Shown: in pieces, positions 45,594 through 54,204 of the stretch
How positions within the stretch are numbered: position 1 is the first letter of the stretch
How the letters are laid out: each line of letters opens with the position of its first letter
Assembly (NCBI GenBank): GCA_947458455.1
Contig: CANGYJ010000007.1
Span: 62,001 to 126,000, forward strand
Reading direction: 5' to 3'
DNA from: Verrucomicrobiaceae bacterium
GTDB taxonomy: Bacteria > Verrucomicrobiota > Verrucomicrobiia > Verrucomicrobiales > Verrucomicrobiaceae
DNA length: 64,000 bases
Translations under genes and position numbers: made by a program
The notes under the pieces: model-generated
Database searches by the model: none
What the model was told of the DNA's origin: nothing
What the model saw: the letters and a program-made list of their open reading frames with translations, nothing else

Positions 45594-48545
45594 TCAAGGC
45601 TGCCTTTGCACCTGCAAGCGCATGAAACGATGCGGCGTGGAGCCGAGCGGCACGGTATCGCGGACGTAAACGACATCGGAAACCACGGTGATCGGCGAAC
45701 CGAAGCCACCAACCATGTAAAAGACCTGCTCATCGACAAAACCTGGCCCGGTGGGCAGGTTTCCTGGTGTGATGCTCATCACTGTCGTCCATGGCCCGAG
45801 CGGGCTATCGGCGGCCTGCACCTCGTAGATCACATCGTAGGCATAGGGATTGCGTGGGAAATTCATGCCAAGGTAACGCGTGCCAGAAACCTCGGTGACG
45901 ACGGCGGGAGGTTGTGTGCCGGGCTGTGCTGGATTCATCCACAGCGCATACTTCATGAGGTTCGTGATGCCATCGCCAGCCGGGTTTGCATCGTCGGCGG
46001 CATTGCCGGAATTGGCCGTGGAACCAAAGTACTGCTGACGCCATGCTTCGACCGCAGATGGAGTGGTGAATGTGGTGTCCGAGCCTGTGAATTGATTGCC
46101 ATAGCTGTCCGTGATGCGCAGGCGGAAGTGGTAGGTCTTCTGTGGCTGCACGTTGATGGTGGAGGAGGGATTCACCGTGGAGCCGATAGGTCCGATGATA
46201 ATGAGTCCTCCGCCAGTACGGATTCCCGTGTTGGCCGTGAGGCCGTAGGCGGTCGTCTCGCCGTAGTCGAATACCGCCGTATAGGTGCCGCCATTCTGGT
46301 TGTAGGTGCCTCGAAGCGTTGCCAGGATCGGTTGCACATTGCTGGCGGCATTGGTGGTGACGACGGGTAAAGCTGGCGTGGTGAAAGCAGTGTCCGGGCC
46401 GGTGCTGGTGCCTTCGTTGTTCGTGGCGACGAGGCGGTAGTGGTAGGTCGTTGAAGGTGTGAGGCCGCTGAGAGCATCCGTGATCACCTCATACTGGCTC
46501 GTGCCCAGCGGCGTGCTGTGCGTGATCTGCGAGCCATACGCGGTGGTGGTGCCCCACTCAAAAACGAGCGTCGCTGGTGAGCTGCCCGCGCTCACATTCG
46601 CCTTCAAGGTCGCCCCATTCGCCGAGAGCGAGCCAGGAGTATTCGCCGTCACCACAGGTGGCGTGGCTGCGGCGGCGGTCGTGAAGGTCATGTCGTTGCC
46701 GTTGAAGACATGGTTGTCCTGATCCCGCACGCAGAACCGGTAATGATACACCGTGCTCGGCAGCAAACCGGAGGTGAGCGCACTCATTGGCGTGCTGGCG
46801 GGCGAGCTGATGGCGTTTGGAAAGGGGGTATGGGTCCTGCCATAAGCCGTGGTGGTACCGATTTCGAAGTAGCAGGTGAGAGCGCCTGAGACCGCCGCCG
46901 CGCTGCCATTCAGCAAAGCGGAGAGATCCGTGATGGCAGTGGCGGCCGCAGTCACCGGCACGGGCCCGGTGGAAGTGGTGAATGTGCCGTCAGCACTCGT
47001 CGCGCTGCCATCGGCGCTCGTGATGCGGCAGCGGTAGTGGTAGGTCGTGCCGGGTTGCAGGCCTTGCAGAAGCCCCGTGGCGGTGATCGTCGCATCCACG
47101 GCCACGGCATCCCCCGGAGAGGTGCTTCCATAATCGGTGGTGAGGCCGTAGTCCCAGGTCGTCGAAGCTGGAGAGCTGCCCGCGTAGGCATTCAAAACCT
47201 GAACCGCCACCGCCGTCGTGCGTACCACGATGGTGGAGATGGCACCGACGCTGGGCGGGGTGGCCGCCACGGTGGTAAAGCTCTGGATCGGTGAGATCGC
47301 GGCTCCTTCGGCATTGATGGCCACGCAGCGGTAAAAGTACGTCGTGCCCGGCGTGAGGCCGGTGAGTGTCGTCGCACGTGTCAGCGAAACATTCAACGGC
47401 TGGGCTGACAAGTTGACCGTCAGGCCGAGGGCATTCGTTTCGCCATACTCAAACTTCACACTCGCCTCCGAACTGCCGGAATACACATTCGCTAAAACCT
47501 GTGCCGAGCGGGTGAGGATGTTTGACGAAGTCACGCTGGTCACCGTGGGCTGGGTGGCTGCGGCGGCGGTGGTGAAGGTGGCATCGGGGCCGTAAAACAC
47601 CTCGGTCGGCTGCCAGTGATTCACCGCTTTGAGCCGGTAGTGATAGGTCGTGGCTGGCTGCAAGTAAGAGAGATTCACGCTCACAGGCGCGGCGCTCGTG
47701 TTTTGCTGGTAAAGCGACACCCATTCTGAGGAGCCATAGGAAGTGCTGGTGCCGTACTCGAAGGACATTTCCAGCAGCAGCGAGTTCGTATTCACCGTGC
47801 CGTCCAAGACTGCCGCGAGATCGGTGATGCCAGTGGCGGCACCAGTGGTTAAAATGGGACCCGCAGGCGTCGTGAAGGTTTTGTCATCGGTGTACACGGT
47901 GCCCTGCCCGTTCATCGCTTTGCCACGAAAATGATACGTCGTGCCCGGTGTGAGGCCCGTGAGCACAACCGAGGCTGTCACAAGGTCGCGAAACGTATGG
48001 ATCGGCAGCATCGTCGGATAGGTGGCAACGCTGCCATAGCTGGTCGTGAGGCCGTATTCATAGCTCACCGTCGTCGCTGAGCTGCCGGTCTTCAGCCAGG
48101 TGAGATAAAGCTCCACTCGCGTGGGGGAATGAATATTGGCAAAGATACTCGTCGGCTGTACCTCGGGCGGCGTGGCGGCAGCCGCAGTGGTGAAGGTTTG
48201 GTCGGCGCCGTAGTAGGTGTTGTTGAAGATGTCGCTGGCGGCGATGCGGTAGTGGTAGGTCGTGCCGGGCAGCAGGTCCGTCGGGTTCACCGTGCATGGC
48301 CGACTGCCGGTGCCGGAATGCCAGTCGCCGTTTCGAATCTGGCCGTAGGCCGTCGTGGTGCCGTACTGGGCATAAACCACAAAATTCCCACCACCCGGGT
48401 CGATCGTGCCATTAAGCACGGCGGAAAGATCCGTCACCCCTGTGGCGGCTCCGGTGGTGATCGTCGGCGTTTGCGCCAGCGCATGCGGCGCCGGCATCAT
48501 CAGCGTGACGAAGAGCAAAAGAAGGATCGGGCGGAGAAAAGTCAC
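45594..48545 (-). CDS. Secreted protein with eight fibronectin-III-like repeats
   Basis: A 983-residue protein with a signal peptide (FLRPILLLLFVTLMMPAPHALA) and eight repeats of about 95 residues, each ending in a TFTT-like strand and containing LTPGTTYHYR. Two types alternate: one with TGAATGITDLSAVLDGT and one with SGSSPASVxFEYG. After the last repeat comes a 125-residue C-terminal domain with AGDGITNLMKYALWMNP, which is common at the end of such Verrucomicrobial surface proteins. It is likely an adhesin or carbohydrate-contacting surface protein. Confidence 0.83.
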   Translation of the reverse strand: MTFLRPILLLLFVTLMMPAPHALAQTPTITTGAATGVTDLSAVLNGTIDPGGGNFVVYAQYGTTTAYGQIRNGDWHSGTGSRPCTVNPTDLLPGTTYHYRIAASDIFNNTYYGADQTFTTAAAATPPEVQPTSIFANIHSPTRVELYLTWLKTGSSATTVSYEYGLTTSYGSVATYPTMLPIHTFRDLVTASVVLTGLTPGTTYHFRGKAMNGQGTVYTDDKTFTTPAGPILTTGAATGITDLAAVLDGTVNTNSLLLEMSFEYGTSTSYGSSEWVSLYQQNTSAAPVSVNLSYLQPATTYHYRLKAVNHWQPTEVFYGPDATFTTAAAATQPTVTSVTSSNILTRSAQVLANVYSGSSEASVKFEYGETNALGLTVNLSAQPLNVSLTRATTLTGLTPGTTYFYRCVAINAEGAAISPIQSFTTVAATPPSVGAISTIVVRTTAVAVQVLNAYAGSSPASTTWDYGLTTDYGSTSPGDAVAVDATITATGLLQGLQPGTTYHYRCRITSADGSATSADGTFTTSTGPVPVTAAATAITDLSALLNGSAAAVSGALTCYFEIGTTTAYGRTHTPFPNAISSPASTPMSALTSGLLPSTVYHYRFCVRDQDNHVFNGNDMTFTTAAAATPPVVTANTPGSLSANGATLKANVSAGSSPATLVFEWGTTTAYGSQITHSTPLGTSQYEVITDALSGLTPSTTYHYRLVATNNEGTSTGPDTAFTTPALPVVTTNAASNVQPILATLRGTYNQNGGTYTAVFDYGETTAYGLTANTGIRTGGGLIIIGPIGSTVNPSSTINVQPQKTYHFRLRITDSYGNQFTGSDTTFTTPSAVEAWRQQYFGSTANSGNAADDANPAGDGITNLMKYALWMNPAQPGTQPPAVVTEVSGTRYLGMNFPRNPYAYDVIYEVQAADSPLGPWTTVMSITPGNLPTGPGFVDEQVFYMVGGFGSPITVVSDVVYVRDTVPLGSTPHRFMRLQVQRQP

Positions 48546-48606
48546 TTGGATTGGGTTTGTGCTATGTTCTTGTCAAACCAGAGCGGCTTCTAACAAGAAA
48601 ATTTCG

Positions 48607-49863
48607 TCACTTCGCCAGCCTCTCCCACGCCATCTCCGCCCAGAAGAACTGCGAGTAGTAGAGCTTCGTGTACTCGTAATGGGCGATCACCTTCTCCACC
48701 GCTGGTGCGTGTGCCTTCAAAACAGTCTCATCAGGGCAAAGCGTGACGACCCACGCGGCGGCGGTGGGTTCGCGGACGAAGGCGGTCTCCTTCCCGCGCC
48801 GCGGTGCCAGCTTCATGAAGTTCTTGAGCTGCACATGCGCCAGGTCCTGCGCCTCCTGCTCCGTCTGCTGCGGTTTCCAGTCGGCGTTCATCACACGCCA
48901 GTTCATCTCAAAGTAGCTCGTGTCCGCGTTGTCGAATTGCTGCGCCATCGGCAGGCTTTGGATGGCCAGATCCGCGCTGGCTTTCAGGCCCCGGGCATAG
49001 GCGGCGCGGATGGTTTCATCTTTTTCCATCTCCCACAGCGCCCGCATGGCGCTGACGCAGGTGCAGGAGGTCCAGCTGTGATATTTGGCATACTCAAAGA
49101 CCATGCCGTGCTCGCAGACCTCCAGCCGCGTGCGGTTTTCCTTCCCACCGCGCTCCACCAACGCCTCACGGTAGAGTTTATCCCATTTCGCATCGCCAGT
49201 GATCTGATGCAGCGCCTTGCAGGTGAAAAGCAGGCGCGGCGCACTGTCGAAGCCGAAGCCGCTGAAGCCACCACGCCGACCAAAGGGTTGCTCAGCTGGC
49301 ATCGCCCACTTCATGGCCACAATGGCATCCGCCGTCGTGACGAGATGCTTGGTGATGCGCTGCTTCTCCTCATCCGTGGCGAGACCCGACTCCCAATAGC
49401 GCCACAAGCCCACAAACCACGGCAGCGTCTGGTCGTTCGAACCCATGGCATAATGCGACTTCCCATCCGTGCTCACGCCGCGCCCGACGAATCCCTTCAC
49501 CTCGCTGATCGAGTTCAGCAAAAGCAGTCCTTCCATCAGCTTGCGGGCCTTGGTGGCATCATCCGCCGATTTCGTGCGCTTCCAGCGCAAGATCGCCGCG
49601 TCCATGTAAAGGCCGTTGAACATCGCCCCGTTCTCAATCGGCGCCCACCAGCCCAGCGCGTTCGGTTTCCCGTCACGAAGTTCCTCGGGCGTTGGCAGCG
49701 ATACCTTCCCGTCCATGTCGGCGAAGTCGATCATGATGCCGTACTTGTCGATGAAGCGACGCCAGATTTCGGAGTGGGCTTGCTCAGCTGCGGTTCCGAC
49801 ATCTGCGGCGTTGAGAAAACACGCTGAGCACGAGGCGAGGAGGATCTGGAAAAGTCGTTTCAT
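48607..49863 (-). CDS. Secreted (alpha/alpha)-barrel-like protein, function unknown
   Basis: A 418-residue protein from the ATG at 49863 with a signal peptide (RLFQILLASCSACFLNA). It is rich in aromatic residues and helices (ALGWWAPIENGAMFNGLYM, WFVGLWRYWESG, YHSWTSCTCVSAMRALW), which resembles the six-hairpin glycosidase fold of GH families, but no catalytic pair can be fixed from sequence alone. I do not recognise the exact family. It precedes the repeat-protein gene by 61 bases and may belong to the same operon. Confidence 0.6.
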   Translation of the reverse strand: MKRLFQILLASCSACFLNAADVGTAAEQAHSEIWRRFIDKYGIMIDFADMDGKVSLPTPEELRDGKPNALGWWAPIENGAMFNGLYMDAAILRWKRTKSADDATKARKLMEGLLLLNSISEVKGFVGRGVSTDGKSHYAMGSNDQTLPWFVGLWRYWESGLATDEEKQRITKHLVTTADAIVAMKWAMPAEQPFGRRGGFSGFGFDSAPRLLFTCKALHQITGDAKWDKLYREALVERGGKENRTRLEVCEHGMVFEYAKYHSWTSCTCVSAMRALWEMEKDETIRAAYARGLKASADLAIQSLPMAQQFDNADTSYFEMNWRVMNADWKPQQTEQEAQDLAHVQLKNFMKLAPRRGKETAFVREPTAAAWVVTLCPDETVLKAHAPAVEKVIAHYEYTKLYYSQFFWAEMAWERLAK

Positions 49864-49972
49864 GGGATGATCGGGCGTGACAGGTGACATAGAAGTTTCT
49901 CAAATCCAGCGAACTCCCTTTGTGCATGTTCGCCATGCCCGTAAGGCGATAGCCAAGGCGGATGCTGCGACC

Positions 49973-51292
49973 TCACTGGAAAGCAGGTCGCAGCAATTTC
50001 GCGATCGTTTCCTTCATCACTTTCTCCGACTCCGGCGCGGCGTAAGCCTGCGTGGGTTCGTAACCGCCCTCAATGAAGGAATGCTCCAGCGGGATGTAAC
50101 CCGTCACGCCATCGCCATAGCTCGCGGTGCAGACAAAACCACCCGCCCGCTGCTGCTGCGCGAAGAGTTGATACTCGACGAAGCTCTCGCCGGGCAGATG
50201 CACGAGGCACACCTCCTCACCGAGCTGCAGGCTGGTGAAGGGAATCGGCTCGCGGTGGCGGATGAAGCCGATGCGCAAGGCGGCGGCGATGCGTGTGGTG
50301 GGCGCGGTGGCGGTGTTTTGCATCACTTTGACCATGCGCTCCTCGGAGAACTCGGGATCGGGCTGCAAGACGACCGGCACATGCTTCCACGCGAGTTTGG
50401 TGAGTGGCACACGCTTTGCGTTTTGCTCGGAAGCGACCATCGCAGCATGGATGCGGCCCGCGAGCAAGGGGCGCATCGGCGGGGTCCCGTCGTTGTATTT
50501 GCCCGCGCCGATGTTGCCGCCGCAGCCAGTAAAGTAAATGTGCGGCACACCATCCTCCTGCGTGCGTTTTTCACGAGCGATTCCGGCGAAGTCGTGACTG
50601 ATGATGCCATCGTTGTAGTAGCTCATCGGGTGCGTGGCGTAGTAGTGCAGCGCGGCGAGCTTCTTTTCGCCGTTCCAAAAGCTGATCGTCTTCAAAAACG
50701 GGTCGATGAGGCCTTCCGGCAAGGCTCGCAGCACCGGGTCTTTGCTGCCACTGCCGCGCATTTTGCCCACTTTGCCATTCACGATCTGCACGCGACGGTT
50801 TCCGCCCACTTCGAGCACTTTGGCATCGCCTGTTGAGAGGTGCGTGACGGGCTGTGGAGCCTTCAAAGCGGCTTTGATACTCGCGGCGATGCCTGCGAGA
50901 GCTTTTTCGGTCGCAGCGGCATCGAGGATGGCGATCTCCGGCAGCATCTTCTGCGCGGCATTGTCCACCAGCGGCGCATTGTGCTGATGCAGCGAGTGCA
51001 AAGCGACGCGCTCTGCCGAAGTGCCCGCTGCCTTGGCCAAAACCTCACGCCAATGAAGGTGATCCGCGCCGCGAATCTCACAGAAGTCGATGGCACAGAG
51101 CACCACAGGCTTTTCATCGCTGATGAGAACGACGCCGAGTGCCAGCAGCGGCTCGCTGACACCGACGGCGGGTTTGACGAGTCCGCCACAGAGCGGAGCG
51201 CCGATGGGCGGTGTCACATCGGCACGAAACGGCGCTATTTGGATCGCGAGAGCGGAGACGGAGGTGAGGAGGAGAAGCAAAAGCGGTTTCAC
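49973..51292 (-). CDS. Neutral/alkaline ceramidase-like secreted protein
   Basis: A 439-residue protein with a signal peptide. ADVTPPIGAPLCGG, SLHQHNAPLVD (histidines near residue 100), HYYATHPMSYY and ISHDFAG show the zinc-binding layout of the neutral ceramidase N-terminal domain. Verrucomicrobial proteins of this kind are common, but lack the C-terminal domain of true ceramidases, and most have no known substrate; an amidase is likely. It lies in a long minus-strand run. Confidence 0.8.
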   Translation of the reverse strand: MKPLLLLLLTSVSALAIQIAPFRADVTPPIGAPLCGGLVKPAVGVSEPLLALGVVLISDEKPVVLCAIDFCEIRGADHLHWREVLAKAAGTSAERVALHSLHQHNAPLVDNAAQKMLPEIAILDAAATEKALAGIAASIKAALKAPQPVTHLSTGDAKVLEVGGNRRVQIVNGKVGKMRGSGSKDPVLRALPEGLIDPFLKTISFWNGEKKLAALHYYATHPMSYYNDGIISHDFAGIAREKRTQEDGVPHIYFTGCGGNIGAGKYNDGTPPMRPLLAGRIHAAMVASEQNAKRVPLTKLAWKHVPVVLQPDPEFSEERMVKVMQNTATAPTTRIAAALRIGFIRHREPIPFTSLQLGEEVCLVHLPGESFVEYQLFAQQQRAGGFVCTASYGDGVTGYIPLEHSFIEGGYEPTQAYAAPESEKVMKETIAKLLRPAFQ

Positions 51293-51337
51293 CCAGACCT
51301 ATACGAGGCGGCTCACGGATCTTTGGCAGCGAACGAA

Positions 51338-52144
51338 TCACGCCTGAAGGGGCACCACCTTCGGCCAGCAACCACGGATGCTGGGGCGATGAATTTGCAG
51401 GGCGGTGTCATGACCGATCCAGCCCGGCTTGCCCGCCTCATCCACAAAAGCCACGCCGATGGGGATCTGCGGCATGGTATCCGCGATGCGAGTGATCTCC
51501 GCATCTGCCCTGTCAGACATGGCGATCCACGCCTTCTTCAACTCAATGGGATCAAGCTGGCGAGCCTGGATTTCTTTGAGCGTGCCAGGCGTGATTCGGG
51601 CAAAGCGCTTCATCATTTCCAGCAGGAAGAGAGGACTGAATCCCTCGTCCTTTCCGCACGCCGCCCAGACGATGGCTTCGAGTGGAAAGATGCGGTCCAG
51701 CTCCACAATATCCACAAAGTCACGGGTCTCGCTGCGGGCCGAGAGAGCCAGCGCCTTGTTGGTGGCCATGTCAAAGAGGTGCAGGCGTCGCCCGAAGAGT
51801 GAATCTGACTCAATGGGGAAGAACCGGTAAGCGGAGTCCGCAGCCCAGTCGATTTCCACGGATTGTCCATCCAGGCTGACACGGGCTTTTCGGAAGGTCG
51901 TCGGCTTCTCCCAGTCGCCAACAAGGCATTCAACATGGTATCCAGCGAACCGCAAAGTGTTCACGTCTTGAGCACTGGCAGCCGCCACCTCTTCGGCGGC
52001 TTCATGGAAGATGTCGAAGTCATGGCTGTAACGAGCTGATTCACTCGTTGCATTGAGGAGCAGGCCTCCTGCAAAGTGGCTGACCTCCGTGCGATTGGCG
52101 GCGATCAGTTGGAGAACCTCGCTTTGAAAGGTGGTTAAAGGCAT
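51338..52144 (-). CDS. AbiEii/MNT-like nucleotidyltransferase
   Basis: A 268-residue protein with FAGGLLLNATSESARYSHDF (GG...SxDxD nucleotidyltransferase core, with the aspartates in SHDFDIF) and a later LFDMATNKALALSARSETRDFVDI, which matches the conserved Lys and RDxxDI motif of AbiEii-type toxins. Such proteins add nucleotides to tRNA or other targets in toxin-antitoxin and phage-abortive systems. It overlaps the small upstream gene by 10 bases, which resembles a toxin-antitoxin unit, though the order and partner are not the standard AbiEi. Confidence 0.72.
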   Translation of the reverse strand: MPLTTFQSEVLQLIAANRTEVSHFAGGLLLNATSESARYSHDFDIFHEAAEEVAAASAQDVNTLRFAGYHVECLVGDWEKPTTFRKARVSLDGQSVEIDWAADSAYRFFPIESDSLFGRRLHLFDMATNKALALSARSETRDFVDIVELDRIFPLEAIVWAACGKDEGFSPLFLLEMMKRFARITPGTLKEIQARQLDPIELKKAWIAMSDRADAEITRIADTMPQIPIGVAFVDEAGKPGWIGHDTALQIHRPSIRGCWPKVVPLQA

Positions 52145-52356
52145 GCTCGAAGCTCCTGCGATCTATTCCATGCACGATGACCTCCGTAGTGGCGTAGGTG
52201 ATGGATGATGATGTCGATGTCTTCACGCTCGGTGATGTCTGCATCGGGGTGGCGAAACCAAAAGCACTCATGGAAGTCCTTCACGGCACACCGGGCCATT
52301 TCCGCCACTTCGGGGGAAACGGGCTTGCTGGATGCTTCAGTGACCTCTGTCATCAT
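52135..52356 (-). CDS. Small protein, candidate antitoxin or partner of the nucleotidyltransferase
   Basis: A 73-residue protein with no hydrophobic segment (MMTEVTEASSKPVSPEVAEM, then CFWFRHPDADITEREDIDII). The tail overlaps the start of the nucleotidyltransferase gene by 10 bases. The HPDADI and EREDIDIIIHHLRHYGG parts suggest a compact helical protein. No helix-turn-helix is obvious, so its role is inferred only from position. The ATG at the second codon is an alternative start. Confidence 0.55.
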   Translation of the reverse strand: MMTEVTEASSKPVSPEVAEMARCAVKDFHECFWFRHPDADITEREDIDIIIHHLRHYGGHRAWNRSQELRACL

Positions 52357-52399
52357 GGGGCTAGTTTAACCTGCCTTTAGTTGTCCTCAAGTATTGGAG

Positions 52400-54145
52400 T
52401 CACCGCAACTGCTCACGAATCACCGGGACGAGCAGTTCAGCGACGAGTTCGTGGCCGAGATCACCGGGGTGCATGCCGTCGGAGAGCATGGTGGTGATGA
52501 AGGTCTTCTTTTTAGCGGCGAAGGCGGGATAGGCAGCGTGGACATCGACGAGCGGCACATTCAGTTCCTTCGCGAGGGCGCGGAGGGCGTCGTTGTAGGC
52601 GAGAAGGGTGGGGGACTCGAAGCCGTCCTCGGCCTCGGGCTTGTAGGGAGGCTTGCCGTAGAGTTCTCGAGTCTTGGAGTGCCAGCGAAGCGGATTGGTG
52701 GTCATGAGGATGACTTTGGCACCGCTTTTTTTCGTGGTGGCGATCATGCGGCGGTAGTTGGCGATGAAGGATTCCTTGCTGACGCGGGGTTCGGTGGCGG
52801 GTGGTTTGCGCCACACATCGATGGCGCTGTCGTTGATGCCGAACTGCATGACGACGATGCGCGGTTTGTGGGCGAGCACATCGGTTTGCAGGCGCTTCAC
52901 GGCCTGGGCGGTGGTGTTGCTGGGCACACCGGCGTTGTGAACGCTGAGGCTGGAGCCAATGCTTTGCAGCATCGTGTTCACGCGGTCGGCATAGACGGTC
53001 ACGTTGCCACGCGGGGCGGTGGTGCTGTCGCCAAACATGAAGATGCCGCCGGGCTTTGGCACGGACTTCGGCGGTGGCACGAAGACGGGAATCTGACCGG
53101 CAGCGAGGTCGGCGGTGTTCACGCTCATGCGCAGGCCGCCCTGCATGGTGGTGAGCCACAGCTCGCCGGGCTTTCGTTCATACAAATAGGGATATGAGAC
53201 GCGGCCGGCGGGGGCGTAGTTCGCGGCGACGATGACGGGCTGGCTCCACGAAGCGGTTTCATCACTGGAAAAGGCCAGCGAGAGCTCGACGCGGCTGCTG
53301 CCGTTTTTTGGATTGTGTCGCGGCGGAGCATTCCAAAGCAGCGCGATGCGTCCATCGGCGAGGCGGGCCATCTGCGGACAGCAGGTGACGGAGGCGATGG
53401 CGGTTTGCTTCAAGCCGGACCATTTGAGGCCGTCTTTGGAAACGGCTTCCCACAAGAAGCCCGACTCCGTGCGCAGCAACAGGTAGAGCGAGCCATCCGC
53501 CCGCTCGATGACGCTGCCCTCAATGCTGCCGGCGTGGTCGTGGGTGCCGATGCCGTAATCGAGCACATCGCCGCGTTGCCAGGTTTTGCCCAGATCATCG
53601 GAGGCCCACATCACGGTGGCGTGTCGCCACTGCGCATTGATTTCCTGTCCGACGAGCACGAGGCGGCCGCTTTTCATCTGAATGAGCGAGTGAATGCAGC
53701 CGCACCAGGGATCGCTGAGCTTCACAGGCTGCTCCCACGTCTTGCCATCATCGGTGCTGCGGCAGGTGTAGGTGGGCAGGATGAAATCTGTCCACTTCAC
53801 GCTCGCTTCACCCCAGTGCCAGCCGGGCGGCGTCTTCTTTTCCACACCGTTCATCCAGGCGGAGATGACAACACCTTCGCGAGTGCGGAAAAGAGCACGC
53901 TCGTTGCTGACGGAGAATTTTGTCAGATCGGCAAACAGCGGTGTCGAGGTCCAGGTGCGGCCCTCATCGGTGCTGCGAAGAGCGTTTTTGTTGTCGATGC
54001 ACAGCACGCCATCGTCGGCGGTGGTCACAAACGGCCCCTGATGCGTGTGAGGCAACGCGGAGGCCTTCGGATGGAGCGTGGGGGAGTCGGCGGCGAAGGC
54101 GGAGCTGAGGCTGAGGAGGAGAAAAAGGCGGCGCATGAGCCTCAA
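52400..54145 (-). CDS. Sialidase-like beta-propeller fused to an SGNH esterase
   Basis: A 581-residue protein with a signal peptide (MRRLFLLLSLSSAFA). Residues 20-340 contain Asp-box repeats (STDEGRTW, STDDGKTW, SDDLGKTW) of a sialidase-type propeller, including conserved arginines. From about residue 345 an SGNH hydrolase domain follows with IFMFGDSTT, GVPSN, FGINDSA and DGMHPGDLGH (Ser, Gly, Asn, Asp-His). The fusion suggests an enzyme that removes both acetyl/ester groups and sialic acid-like sugars, but the propeller may be only a binding module. Divergent from the gene at 54205. Confidence 0.82.
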   Translation of the reverse strand: MRLMRRLFLLLSLSSAFAADSPTLHPKASALPHTHQGPFVTTADDGVLCIDNKNALRSTDEGRTWTSTPLFADLTKFSVSNERALFRTREGVVISAWMNGVEKKTPPGWHWGEASVKWTDFILPTYTCRSTDDGKTWEQPVKLSDPWCGCIHSLIQMKSGRLVLVGQEINAQWRHATVMWASDDLGKTWQRGDVLDYGIGTHDHAGSIEGSVIERADGSLYLLLRTESGFLWEAVSKDGLKWSGLKQTAIASVTCCPQMARLADGRIALLWNAPPRHNPKNGSSRVELSLAFSSDETASWSQPVIVAANYAPAGRVSYPYLYERKPGELWLTTMQGGLRMSVNTADLAAGQIPVFVPPPKSVPKPGGIFMFGDSTTAPRGNVTVYADRVNTMLQSIGSSLSVHNAGVPSNTTAQAVKRLQTDVLAHKPRIVVMQFGINDSAIDVWRKPPATEPRVSKESFIANYRRMIATTKKSGAKVILMTTNPLRWHSKTRELYGKPPYKPEAEDGFESPTLLAYNDALRALAKELNVPLVDVHAAYPAFAAKKKTFITTMLSDGMHPGDLGHELVAELLVPVIREQLR

Positions 54146-54204
54146 ACGTTCGCTGCTGGCATTTTCAGGCGAAACCTGGCCACCGCAGGCGTTTGGATGA
54201 GTCC

